Assembly (NCBI GenBank): GCA_963576565.1 | Contig: OY755042.1 | Span: forward strand, 8,332,372 to 8,396,371 | Source of the DNA: Aspidapion aeneum | Taxonomy: Eukaryota > Arthropoda > Insecta > Coleoptera > Brentidae | Direction: 5' to 3' | DNA length: 64,000 bases | Shown here: positions 10,668 to 22,353 of the stretch, piece after piece | Layout: every line of letters starts with the position of its first letter | Numbering within the stretch: the stretch's first letter is position 1 | Made by a program: the position numbers and the translations under genes | Notes under the pieces: generated by a model | Told to the model about the DNA's origin: nothing | What the model saw: the letters and a program-made list of their open reading frames with translations, nothing else | Database searches by the model: none

Positions 10668-11125
10668 CCCTGTAAACAAACGTTCTTCTCTGTCCTGAAT
10701 CGAATTTTTTAAAAATGTTTATTTAAATGTCTTTTCTTAGTAGCACTGCACTGAAACAATCCAAAAAACACAAACTATTCAGCGAAATATCAACAAAACT
10801 CTCTTGAAAATACGAATAACATCATATACAACGAACGTAAACAAAGGATTTAGCACACAAGTGGTGACGTCACGCCGCTCTCCTCACCCCGCACAATTTG
10901 TTAACACAGGTTAAATGGAACCACAGAACACCAAAGGGAAGAAATGCAAACTACGTGTTAAACCGTTGGTAACACGAGAATAACCTTAACACGGTCCAGA
11001 AAGAGAGAAGACTAGCTCTCTGTCTAGATCAAACATGTCGGGACACAGCTGATTTTTGTCAAAATAAATCAGCTGATATCACAGAACACCAGCTGAGCTG
11101 ATATTAGTTAAAATAAATCTGCTGG
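10668..11125. other. Noncoding stretch
   Basis: No gene recognised. It contains TGACGTCAC and several CAGCTGAT-type E-box repeats near 11045-11100, but nothing that defines an element. Confidence 0.35.
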
Positions 11126-11381
11126 TCAGTGAAAATCAGCTGTTGATGGGAAAAACGTTTTTGTTAAAATTTATTTTTTCAGAACCATCCCATTTAAATC
11201 ATGGCATACTTTTTCCATTAAATTTGCACAAAAATATCGTCAAATAGTAAAACTTTGTGGACAATAATTTTTTTACAAAATTTATGGAAAATACCAAAAC
11301 TTTATAGGAAATGGTTCTGAAAAAATACATTTTAAACAAAAACAAACTTTTTTTACCATCATCAGCTGATATTCAATGAAC
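11126..11381. repeat. Foldback MITE, ~256 bp
   Basis: Imperfect inverted repeats of about 65 bases: the left arm (TCAGCTG, then TTTATTTTTTCAGAACCAT) is repeated in reverse at 11300-11381. No open frame inside. Superfamily not determined. Confidence 0.6.
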
Positions 11382-12078
11382 AGTATTATATTAATATTTA
11401 AAAATTAATTAATAAACATATTATAGTACTTACCAGCTTTTTTACTGCTAAAGATACATTTATATGAACTGTGATATTGTTATTTCAGTGTTGAGCAGAT
11501 AGTAAACTAAAACACTTTCCGTGATAGACACAGTTTATTGAACTTAAACACTTTTCCGGATAGACAGTTCGCTCAATTAAAACCCTTCCCAGGACAGATC
11601 CTGCGCCGAGGGGCTGATCAATGCGCTTCGGACTAATAAAAATCAGTAAAAATTAGGTCTTGGCAGGACCTTTGGTTTGGTATTATTCGTTAGTCATTTT
11701 TGTCTTTTTTTTATCACTTTATACCTAAATAAGACCAAGAAGGACTTACAGGACCAACAAAAATATGGATTATGTAAAGAATTGTACACAATTTTTGCTA
11801 TTGATCAGCCTTTCTCCCTGCAATGAATTGCAAGACAAGCAGTGATAGAACCACCATACAGCAAGACCTTCTGCAGGGCAGAGGTGCTCCCACCAACTAA
11901 ACCTTTTTAATTTCGCTGAAATCATTTTTTACTTATCACTGTGTGTGTGTGTGATCACTCCAGCCCTTCGGGCTCTCTATGGAGCATACGCCTCTCAGCA
12001 ACCCTGTGCCTTGCTGCATTGTAGTTCTGCCACTGTTTATTTACATATTGAAATAAGTTTTTATAAAATACACATTAT
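11382..12078. other. Noncoding stretch
   Basis: No gene recognised. A short (GT)n run lies at about 11941. The segment around 11790-11810 (GCTATTGATCAGCC) recurs at about 34258, so it is probably repeat-derived. Confidence 0.35.
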
Positions 12079-12079
12079 A

Positions 12080-12780
12080 CAGGGTGTTTCATAATTCAAT
12101 AACTTAATTTTAGTGTTGAATTCCTTAAGTGGTTTCAAGGCAAAATTTTTATATAACCTTAAACGCTTTGTTTTAAAGTTTCTTTTATTTAGTTTTTTAT
12201 AGCTCTTGTACTTTTCGAGATATTTAGTTCAAATTTGGCATATTAAGCAATAGGCACTACACTTTTAGACATGCCAAATAATAGTAAACATGTACAGAGT
12301 GACCCTTTTTCAGGGGTCATGTCGCCTTTTCCCCCAGAATTTTTTTGTTTTAAGCCACTGGTAGGGAGAAGTAGGGATTTTAAAACAAGAAATAAAATCT
12401 TTGTTTCATTTGCAAACTTTTTTGTTTTTCTGAAATTTTTTGCATCTTTAACCATTTTAGAGAAAATCGCTGTTGCACCAAAGGCTGCTATCATAAAATA
12501 AAAAATGCTCCAGTATGGTATGGCGAGTATATCAAAATAAACAAATTAATTAAAACCTATTTGACATGCCTTAACTTGTAGTGCCTATAAGTAAATATAC
12601 GAGCCAAATTTGAGCTAAATATCACAAAAACTGTAAAAGCTATATAAAAAAAGTAAATTTAAACACCCTGTATCTCTACTACTAAGTGTTTGTAGACGTT
12701 TGTTTATATAAACTTTTTGTCTTGAAATCACTCTAGGAAATTATCTTTAAAAATATTTTATTGAATTTCACAACACCCTA
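12080..12780. mobile_element. Long-inverted-repeat mariner-like MITE, ~700 bp
   Basis: The ends read TACAGGGTGTTTC... and ...GAAATTCAATAA in inverted form, with a second internal CACCCTGTA motif. The arms, about 250 bases each, match in reverse (for example ATAGGCACTACA on both sides and AGATATTTAGTTCAAATTTGGC against GATATTTAGCTCAAATTTGGC). TA borders fit a Tc1/mariner target duplication. The whole element is close to a palindrome around about 12420, and the two overlapping frames there are shadows. Confidence 0.7.
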
Positions 12781-12799
12781 TATAATCCATTTTGGCTTA

Positions 12800-13130
12800 C
12801 ATGCATTACGAATAATGTTTCAATATTGCACTAGTGCTATAATACAAATCCTATTTATTTTTTTGTTATAGTCTGCAGTTTTTTGTAGCGGTTGACAAGA
12901 ATATGCCTGCTTCCCCCATTAAAAAACAAGCACATTGAATATAATGCAAGGCTAAATCCTCTCCCCCTTGAGCATTACATATTTCAAGAATGTAGTCAAA
13001 CTCATTAGGTAATATAGGCACACTATATCCCCAAATGTTAAATACAATACAATTGGGAGCTTTCATTGGAGCAATATGAACTCACTATTATATGTAATAA
13101 AAATAAGACAAAATGGGCCACTTGTATATA
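12800..13130. other. Noncoding stretch
   Basis: No recognised gene or repeat boundary. Confidence 0.3.
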
Positions 13131-13131
13131 C

Positions 13132-13338
13132 AGTTTGACTTATTGTATCTGATCCTCAGCACAGAAATCAAAAAATATGTTTTTACACAATACACAAGTC
13201 AAATTTTATGAATTTATATGATTTTGTGGATGTCCTGATATTGTATAGTTTTGAATTTTACACAATTGGGCTTTATGTTTTGTGTAAAAATATATTTTTT
13301 GATTTCGGTTCCGAGGGTCGGATACCATTAGTCAAACT
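13132..13338. repeat. Foldback MITE, ~207 bp
   Basis: Left end AGTTTGACTTATTGTATC and GAAATCAAAAAATATGTTTT are mirrored at the right end by GATACCATTAGTCAAACT and the reverse of the AT core. Arms of about 60 bases, about 85 percent alike by eye. No coding content. Confidence 0.65.
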
Positions 13339-13339
13339 A

Positions 13340-14225
13340 GATAAGATTACTTAACAAAGTAATGTGAACTTTCTATTTTATGCCTAATTTACCCATAACA
13401 TAATGCACAATGGAAAGATTTAGTGTTTATACTTTATGTCTACAATACTAAGGAAATGGAAACAGAGATATTAAAATTAAGCAATGAGTTTGTTCATTGA
13501 ACATTAAGTTTTTGGGTAAACCAGGCCTTACTTAGAAAAATGCCATGATAATATAAGTTATGTGAATAATGACCTGTTCTAGTTTAAAGATTTCTGAAGT
13601 TTTGACATGTAATAGAATGTGCAGACAAAATAACAACTACCTTTTTCAGATAGAACAGTCACACCCCCCACCATATTCAAAAGTTAAAAAAATATATTTT
13701 TTTTTTACATGTATCAACAAGTGAAAAAAAAACATTTTTTGACATTACAATTGACATGTAAAAAAAATTATTTAGTTGTTTTCTTTTTTCACAAGCTATA
13801 AAATATTGTTTGTAAATAGAATCCTCTTTTGGGGGACCAACAAAAATTTTTATGTTAGAAAGAAAACCTGTCTAAAATAATTAAATAAAAATAAATAAAC
13901 CAAAAAAAACTTTGTAAAATTTTTATTTTAAAAGATTTTACAGTAAAAATTGCGAATAATAAATAATTACTACTATCACTACCATAAGAAATTATTATTA
14001 TTTTTTTACTTCACCAAACCAAACTTTCCACTAAGATTGTTAAAAAATTTAGATTTATTAAAATAAAACTAAGTGAAACTTTATAAAACACCTTAAAAAA
14101 CATGACTGCTGAAGCTCCAACTGACACCTGTTCAAAAAACATAGCATTACTACCCTGATTACAAATTTAGCTTTGAGATTACATTGTCCGGTAATTATGC
14201 ATAAAATATTATTTTACAGCTTATG
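13340..14225. other. AT-rich noncoding stretch
   Basis: No gene, inverted repeat or named repeat recognised. Confidence 0.35.
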
Positions 14226-14383
14226 CAGTGTCGCACCCAGGAATATGTCTTGGGGGGGGGGGGGGGGTGCGAGGCTTCATGATGTCGTATTTCATGCTAT
14301 TTTTTGTGTTTATTCATGAAATATGTGGAAAATATATAAAAAAAAATCTTAGGTTTGGGGCCCCCCGCCTGGCTGCGCCCATG
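14226..14383. repeat. hAT-like MITE (CAGTGTCGCACCCAGG family), 158 bp
   Basis: Left end CAGTGTCGCACCCAGG, right end CCTGGCTGCGCCCATG. The arms include G and C runs next to TTTCATG..ATATGTGGAAAATAT. The flanks GCTTATG and GCTTATT look like a 7-bp target duplication. The first five bases fit the hAT YARNG consensus. Related copies are inside 36511-36655, 36830-36965 and 38160-38537. Confidence 0.65.
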
Positions 14384-15072
14384 GCTTATTGCATTACAGA
14401 TTTCTTGACATTAGCCCAAGATTTACATGGCATTATTAGCAAAACAGTACAAATTACAGGTTAGCTGTTACCACTTGGTTAGTACTATCTGAGGGGAACA
14501 CAAAGCTGCCTTTGCAAAATTAAAAAACAGTGTGTTTTACTTAAAAATAAAACAAATTTTCATTCATTTCCAAACAAAGCATGCAACTTGTTTGTTCTGT
14601 CTCTCTTTAAGTAACATCATCTGAGTGAGAGAGAGGACACAAAAGTTGCATGCATGGAAAAGTTGCACAGTCCGAACAGGGTATTAGGCAATAAAAAATG
14701 CTATTTATAAAACTCAAGGATACTGTTTCAGTTCCATATTGACACATCTCTTTCTCCCCAGAAAAGAACAGGTATGTGCCATGATCAAATTGATACAGTA
14801 AAGTTGAGTTTATAGTTGGGGCTGTAAAGCTGGTTTGTCACTATGAAAGTTTCTCTAAAATGCATGTAACCATCTCATTCCAAGTGCCATCATCGGATAT
14901 AGTGACATGGGTTTGATGCAGTCAGAACAGGGCTTAAGTCAAACTTATTAAGCAGGGAGGCAGGAACTTTAAAGCTATATAGCAATACCAATAACAAACA
15001 AAGCCATATTGCCATAAAGTAAGCAGTAAAATGCAACAAAAAATGTATTATCCTACAAACATGGGTCTACAC
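14384..15072. other. Noncoding stretch
   Basis: No gene recognised between the two C/G-run MITE copies. Confidence 0.35.
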
Positions 15073-15215
15073 AGTGGCATATATGTCAGGGGCAGCCCCC
15101 CCCAAAAGCTAAGTTTTTTCTAATATTTTCCACATATTTCATGAATACAAACATAAAATATGGCCTCATGGGGTACCACCCCCCCCCTACCTATATTTTA
15201 CAGATCAAAATTTTA
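15073..15215. repeat. Degenerate copy of the C/G-run hAT-like MITE
   Basis: CAGTGGCATATATGTCAGGGGCAG followed by a C-run, AAGCTAAGTTTTTT, ATATTTTCCACATATTTCATGA and a second C-run. It shares the core of the 14226 element in reverse orientation. The right terminus is not clear. Confidence 0.45.
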
Positions 15216-15317
15216 ATGACCTTTTTATACATTTCGATATTGCAGCGTATTGTTTGAGGTTAAAACAAACCCTAACTAATAAATCACAGCTGCTACCACA
15301 CCCAAACAGTTACCTAT

Positions 15318-15832
15318 CTATCTATCACTTAGGTACAGATCAGGTTTACACTAAAAACCAACTACTATCCCCTTGGATTACCTTCTACCACCAAAAAACA
15401 AACTACTACCAACTTTTGCTACCTTCTACCAGCAATAAAGTAACTACTTCCACCTTCCCCTAGCTTCTACCAGCAAAAAACCAACTACTACCAAGTTCCC
15501 CTAGCTTCTACCACTAAAAAACCAAATACTACAATCATAATCAAAGGAGGTAGTAGTTGGTTTTTTAGTGGTAGAAGATAAGCGTTGGTAGAAGTTGGTT
15601 TTTTGGTGGCAGAGACTAGGAGAAGATGGCAGTAGTTGGTTTTTTAGGGGTAGAAGCTCAGCGAAGGTAGTAGTAGTTTGTTTTTTGGGGTTAGAAGTAG
15701 GGGAAGGTGGTAGTAGTTGGTTTTTTGGGGATAGAAGCCACAGAAGGTGGTAGTAGTTGGTTTTTTGGTGGTAGAAACTAAGCGAAGGTGGTTTTTGGCA
15801 TAAAACTGTGTCGCAGCTGAGTGATAGATCAC
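15318..15832. repeat. Inverted minisatellite (foldback element)
   Basis: About four units of a ~42-base repeat with core CCAACTACTACC / CTTCTACC run on the plus strand at 15350-15535. After a 13-base spacer about six units run in the opposite orientation (GGTAGTAGTTGGTTTTTT, 15546-15795). The outer flanks (CTATCACTTAGG and the reverse of CAGCTGAGTGATAG) are also inverted, so the whole 515 bases form one large hairpin. Open frames here are low-complexity artefacts. Confidence 0.8.
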
Positions 15833-16529
15833 TGTAACTCTTCAGAAGAAGTAACAACTTAGACTTATTAAGTTAGAACCTATTTGTTTTATCATAAACA
15901 AGGCGGCCTTACTTAAAATAGAAATTTCCATTGTTCATAGTGGAAAGTATGAAGTAAGCCTAAATAAATGAACTTACCCCTTACCTTACTTTAACGAACA
16001 ATAAATCCACCTTAAAACTCACTGGTATGGGGTCGTTGAATTGACTGCTTTTTATATGCTGCTCCTTGTTTTTTATACTGCTGCTGCTTCTTTTTTACAC
16101 TGCTACTGCTTGTTAGACTCACAAAATATGCCGATCTAGTACACAATGATTTGATTTTAGATTTTTTTTTCAAAAATCAGATTGAGGGGAACCACCCGAC
16201 AAAAATGACATTCACCACAGAATAAATTCAGGTGTGTCGCGTGTCTCGCTTTCTGTCTGTTCTGGTGGGCTCTCTCTCTTTCCTACAACAGAAGTCAAAC
16301 CACAGAACAGGATGACACTGTCAAACGTCATTATGTTTAGTTCCAATTTAGTCCCTTGTCCAGATCGCAAGCGCTGTTCGCGCTGTTATATTCCGTATGT
16401 CATTTTCACGGGGGTGAATGGAACTAAGCAGTCGTCCAGTTAAGTTCACATGGCTGGTCAAATTCTGTAGGCAACTTGTGTAAAAGTATAAAGACCTAGC
16501 ACGACTCCCTCCCTTCCTCGCCTATTGAT
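15833..16529. other. Noncoding stretch
   Basis: No gene or repeat boundary recognised. Confidence 0.35.
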
Positions 16530-16765
16530 AAAAAAAATTAAATAAAAAAACACTCAACTGCTAAATTTACTTGTACCTACTGGTCGCAGTTGAGTACAAA
16601 ATTGATAAGTATACCTATAATGATGCCCAAAGCGCACTTACGAAATTATACAGTTTTGTATTTTCATGAATGAGGTTATTGGATAATTTTGGACCCAACT
16701 GCGACAGTGGTAACAAATAAGTTTAGCAGTTGGGTGTTTTTTATTAAAAAAAATTTTAGTTAACT
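16530..16765. repeat. Foldback MITE, ~236 bp
   Basis: Left arm AACACTCAACTGCTAAAT..GGTCGCAGTTGAG is mirrored on the right by CCCAACTGCGACAG..TTTAGCAGTTGGGTGTT. Arms of about 70 bases flanked by A/T runs. No coding content. Confidence 0.7.
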
Positions 16766-16869
16766 TTTAGGTTTATTTCTTATTCAGCCTTATAAAAAGC
16801 ACTATGCATTTACAATTCATTTAGCTTTACCCAGAAAGTAGGTATAGATTTTCTACGGACGCAGACAGT

Positions 16870-17240
16870 GTTACCTTCCATCAGTGGCGGCTCGTGAAGT
16901 ATAAGAATGGGTGTGTGCTATAATAAGTGAGTCGAAATAAATTTAAAATAAATAAAGTTAAAAAAAATTTGCATATTTATTTGTAGCCAAATAAAAGAAC
17001 TTATGGTGCCCACTAGGTTATAAGATTGTCAAAGTAAAAAAAAGCAGGTCTCTAATAAATAAAAATATGCCTACACAAAAAAAAATTACCTACAGTATAC
17101 ATACATATTAGTTTTTAGCCAACGATGGATAACATTAATTCAATGTACAAAACCGTTTTATCTTAGCTTTTAATTCAAATACCATTTCATATTGTAATGT
17201 TCGTATATGTTGATTCAAAAATTCATGCTTTTTAATTTTT
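16870..17240. other. Noncoding stretch with a possible hAT-like end
   Basis: CAGTGGCGGCTCGTG at about 16882 resembles a hAT terminal repeat, but no matching reverse end was found nearby. Confidence 0.3.
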
Positions 17241-17249
17241 GCCTGTAGA

Positions 17250-17827
17250 TGATTTAAGTCAGTTACCCCCATTGATAAAACTTGTAACAAAAATATTTTA
17301 ATTTGTGATTTTTTAAAATTGGTTAAATTTACGGGCGCCTCTGAATTTATAACAATGAAACCAATCCGACTTTCTTATACAGCATTTTAAAGGAAATTTT
17401 ATTTGCTACAATAATGTATAACACATTTTGTTCTATAAACCTTGATTTAAAAAAAAATCGAATAAATCATGGAAAAAACATGGATATTTTTTTACTTTTT
17501 TAAATTACTTCAATTAACGGACGCCGCTGAAGAGTTTATAAATAGTTGAACCCCATCGAGTTGTACCTTTTTCAAAAGGAAATTTAATTGTCTACAATAA
17601 AGTATATTACACATTTTTCTCTTAGAAGCGTATTTTTTGAGAAAATTTGAGAAAACCTAAATATGTTAGATTTTGGGGGGTCTGGGATGGTTTTTGAAGA
17701 GGTGGTTAGTTTAAGGAGGTGTTTGACCCCTAAGCTCTCTTACCTTTTTGTACGTCACCAAATTTACACAAAAAATAAAAATAAATAAAAAAACGTGCCG
17801 TTTAAATCACTAAATTTAAAAAATTAT
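17250..17827 (+). repeat. RTE-like LINE 5' leader with ~185-bp tandem repeat
   Basis: Two diverged units starting ACGGGCGCCTCTGAA (about 17331) and ACGGACGCCGCTGAA (about 17517) each continue with TTTATAA..GGAAATTT..CTACAATAA. They lie directly upstream of the LINE copies. Assignment to the LINE 5' untranslated region is inference. Confidence 0.5.
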
Positions 17828-19839
17828 TATTTTCTAACTTACTTACTTTAAGTTAAAAGTTACTCCCACTCCATTACAATATTTAAAAATACATTTAAAG
17901 AATGGATTTGGTAGCTGATAAAATTCTCTACAAGACATGTTTTTAGAACTTTTACCCTAGAACAAGTATTTCGGAGCTTATGCCGTCTAAAGTAGAAAAA
18001 ATCTGAAAATTTGCCCAAGCACGTGATTTTAGTCATTTTTGGAAAATACCTAGCTCCGTTACTACTGCTCGCAGAGGAACCATAGTACCACCTAAAAAAA
18101 TTTCATATAACTCTTTTTGCGATTTAGTGTATTGGAACGAAGTTACATGCAAAAAACTACAAAAAGTTCCAATTTTTGATGGTTTTTTCAAGATGGCGGA
18201 GGAAGCACAGGGGTGGGGGTGAAGAAAACTCAGATTTTTAACTACCCTTTCGACCTTAATAACATATCCAAAATTCAGAACTACCGGACCTTTTGTATCT
18301 CTATCTATTCATTGTACTTTTAGTGAAAACATACTTCGAGTGAACATGAAGATGCTTGGACATAATATAAGCATAATAGCAGTCTACGCACCATCAGATG
18401 ACGAAAGAGTAGCTACAAAACAAATGTTCTTTGATCAACTTGATGAGACTATCACAAAAATCGGTAATACCAGAGAAATAATTATGCTTGGTGATTTTAA
18501 TAGCCGAACTGGTAGGCAAACCCCAAAGTGATAGGACCATTTGGAGAAGAAGTAACAAATGATAATGGCTTAAGACAATTGTGTGAAACCCACAACCTTA
18601 AAATAAATAATGGTTTTTTTAAACATAAAGATATTCATCGATATACCTGCATTCAGCCAACAAGAAATCTTAAATCAATCATTGATTATGCTATAGGTGG
18701 ACAACACTGGCAATTAAAGTGGTATGATGTGCGAGCACTTCGTGGTGTTACCCTTTAAGAAAAACAAATAAGGACGAAAGTATTAGAGAAAATGAAAACC
18801 TAGAAAGCATCGAAGACAATCAAAAATACAACTTTAGAAGTCTAGAAATCGAAAGTACTCAAAGATTGTATCAGAACGGATTAGATGAAAAATTAATAAA
18901 CACAAATCACTCATTTGAAGAGATATATACAAACATAATAAAAAGCTTGAACGAAACTGTTGGGTACCAAGATAATAGAAATAACAGGAAGGGTGGACGG
19001 ACAAAATACAGGAAATGGTCAAAGAGAAAAAACGTACATACTTGAAATGGCTCAGCACTAAGGAGCATGGAGACCTAGAAATCTACAGGGAAACCAGAAG
19101 ACATCTAAGAAATATGATACGCACAGAAAAAATGAAATGTTCGAGCGCAAGTGCCACGACATGAATACACACGTAGGAGGTAGGCAGAGTTCTGAAGTAT
19201 GGAAATTCATTTCTACAGTAAAAAACCCAACAAAAGAAAAAGTAAACATCCAGATAATCAAACCAGAACAATGGACAGAACACTACAAGGGACTGCTGCA
19301 GGAGACGAGACCCGAATATCTGGCAGCCTCTCCGAGAAGAGACATAGAAGTACATGGAAAGGAAGTAATCATCGAAAAAGAAATGATAAAGAATAATATT
19401 AAAAAGCTTAAATCCGGAGAAGCTAGCGGCCCTGGGGGAATATATGCTGAAATGCTCAAATATGGATCAGAGAAACTACTCGAAAATCTCACATATATTA
19501 TTAACCAATGCATAAACTGACATCCAGTACCTAATGATTGGAAAATTGCATTCATATCTTCAATACATAAAAAAGGAAACAAGCTGGATTGCAACAATTA
19601 CAGAGGAATTTCAGTAACCAGTACTCTAAGTAGATTGTACGGTAGGATTCTTAGAGATCTAATAGAGAATGATTTTCAGGAACAAGAAGAAGAAGAGCAA
19701 AGTGGGTTTCGCGCAGGCAGATCTTGTAGTCATAATGTTTTTTGTCTTAAACAAGTAATTGAGAAAAGGAGCGCCAGAAACATAGAGACTCATGTTACCT
19801 TTGTGGACCTACAAAAAGCATATGATACCGTTCCAGTAG
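17828..19839 (+). mobile_element. RTE-like LINE, 5' half, tandem copy 1
   Basis: A 2.01 kb unit of noncoding leader (17828-18339), endonuclease and the first part of the reverse transcriptase. The endonuclease shows SIIAVYAPSDDE and IIMLGDFNSRTG (catalytic GDFN), then a frameshift/stop at TPK (18531), continuing as GPFGEEVTNDNG and SIIDYAIGG. The polymerase part starts at about 19137 and includes FRAGRSCS and FVDLQKAYDTVP, after which the sequence jumps back to the leader (19840). Extra damage against copy 2: a missing A at about 19133 and a TGA at about 19518. Confidence 0.85.
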
Positions 19840-22353
19840 TATTTTCTAACTTACTTACTTTAAGTTAAAAGTTACTCCCACTCCATTACAATATTTAAAA
19901 ATACATTTAAAGAATGGATTTGGTAGCTGATAAAATTCTCTACAAGATATGTTTTTAGAGCTTTTACCCTAGAACAAAGTATTTCGGAGCTTATGCCGTC
20001 TAAAGTAGAAAAAATCTGAAAATTTGCCCAAGCACGTGATTTTAGTCATTTTTGGAAAATACCTAGCTCCGTTACTACTGCTCGCAGAGGAACCATAGTA
20101 CCACCTAAAAAATTTCATATAACTCTTTTTGCGATTTAGTGTATTGGAACGAAGTTACAGGCAAAAAACTACAAAAAGTGCCAATTTTTGATGGTTTTTT
20201 CAAGATGGCGGTGGAAGCACAGGGGTGGGGGTGAAGAAAACTCAGATTTTTAACTACCCTTTCGACCTTAATAACATATCCAAAATTCAGAACTACCGGA
20301 CCTTTTGTAGGGTAAAACTCCTCTATTCATTGTACTATTAGTGAAAACATACTTCGAGTGAACATGCTTGGACATAATATAAGCATAATAGCAGTCTACG
20401 CACCATCAGATGACGAAAGAGTAGCTACAAAACAAATGTTCTTTGATCAACTTGATGAGACTATCACAAAAATCGGTAATACTAGAGAAATAATTATGCT
20501 TGGTGATTCTAATAGCCGAACTGGTAGGCAAACCCCAAAGTGATAGGACCATTTGGAGAAGAAGTAACAAATGATAATGGCTTAAGACAATTGTGTGAAA
20601 CCCACAACCTTAAAATAAATAATGGTTTTTTTAAACATAAGGATATTCATCGATATACCTGCATTCAGCCAACAAGAAATCTTAAATCAATCATTGATTA
20701 TGCTATAGGTGGACAACACTCGCAATTAAAGTGGTATGATGTGCGAGCACTTCGTGGTGTTACCCTTTAAGAAAAACAAATAAGGACGAAAGTATTAGAG
20801 AAAATGAAAACCTAGAAAGCATCGAAGACAATCAAAAATACTACTTTAGAAGTCTAGAAATCGAAAGTACTCAAAGATTGTATCAGAACGGATTAGATGA
20901 AAAATTAATAAACACAAATCACTCATTTGAAGAGATATATACAAACATAATAAAAAGCTTGGACGAAACTGTTGGGTACCAAGATAATAGAAATAACAGG
21001 AAGGGTGGACGGACAAAATACAGGAAATGGTCAAAGAGAAAAAACGTACATACTTGAAATGGCTCAGCACTAAGGAGCATGGAGACCTAGAAATCTACAG
21101 GGAAACCAGAAGACATCTAAGAAATATGATACGCACAGAAAAAAATGAAATGTTCGAGCGCAAGTGCCACGACATGAATACACACGTAGGAGGTAGGCAG
21201 AGTGCTGAAGTATGGAAATTCATTTCTACAGTAAAAAACCCAACAAAAGAAAAAGTAAACATCCAGATAATCAAACCAGAACAATGGACAGAACACTACA
21301 AGGGACTGCTGCAGGAGACGAGACCCGAATATCTGGCAGCCTCTCCGAGAAGAGACATAGAAGTACATGGAAAGGAAGTAATCATCGAAAAAGAAATGAT
21401 AAAGAATAATATTAAAAAGCTTAAATCCGGAGAAGCTAGCGGCCCTGGGGGAATATATGCTGAAATGCTCAAATATGGATCAGAGAAACTACTCGAAAAT
21501 CTCACATATATTATTAACCAATGTATAAACGGACATCCAGTACCTAATGATTGGAAAATTGCATTCATATCTTCAATACATAAAAAAGGAAACAAGCTGG
21601 ATTGCAACAATTACAGAGGAATTTCAGTAACCAGTACTCTAAGTAGATTGTACGGTATGATTCTTAGAGATCTAATAGAGAATGATTTTCAGGAACAAGA
21701 AGAAGAAGAGCAAAGTGGGTTTCGCGCAGGCAGATCTTGTAGTGATAATGTTTTTTGTCTTAAACAAGTAATTGAGAAAAGGAGCGCCAGAAACATAGAA
21801 ACTCATGTTACCTTTGTGGACCTACAAAAAGCATATGATACTGTTCCAGTAGAAAAATTATGGAGAGTGTTAGAGCAAACTAATATCAATCATACATACA
21901 TAAAAGCGATAAAAGAATTATACAAAGGGTCAAAATCTAAAATTAAAATTGGAAATCGACTTTCAAAAGAATTCCTGGTAACAAAAGGCTTAAGACAGGG
22001 ATGTTGTATCTCTCCAACTCTTTTTAAAATATATATCGCAGTAGCTCTAAAAAACTGGAAACGTAAAGTGCACGGCATGGGAATACAACTTAACGACCGA
22101 TTTACCATATACACACTACAGTTTGCTGACGACCAAGTAATTGTGGCTAATGATAAAGAAGACATGGAGTATATGATGAGAAAGTTAACAGAAGAATACC
22201 AAAAGTGGGGATTAACAGTGAACGGGACAAGACACAGTACTTATGTATTGGAAACGAATCCAGTGAGTTAGTACTAGAAAATGGACAAACAATATCTCCA
22301 TGCAATGAGTATGTATACTTGGGTATCACATTTGATAAGACAGGTACAGACTG
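19840..22353 (+). mobile_element. RTE-like LINE, tandem copy 2, up to an insertion
   Basis: It repeats copy 1 with 2012-2013-base offset and near identity, including the same TPK frameshift at about 20543, then continues beyond the duplication point. The polymerase frame 21027-22271 (414 aa) holds KSGEASGPGG, SGFRAGRSCSDN, FVDLQKAYDTVP with catalytic Asp, KGLRQGCCISPTLF and LQFADDQVIVA (catalytic Asp pair). A 2-base deletion at about 22222 relative to the 41580 copy shifts the frame, and an inserted element at 22354 splits the C-terminus. Clade call (RTE-like) rests on motif style only. Confidence 0.85.

Noticed and set aside
16882..16897. CAGTGGCGGCTCGTG as a complete hAT-like MITE
   Set aside because: No inverted partner was found downstream, so only an isolated end can be claimed.
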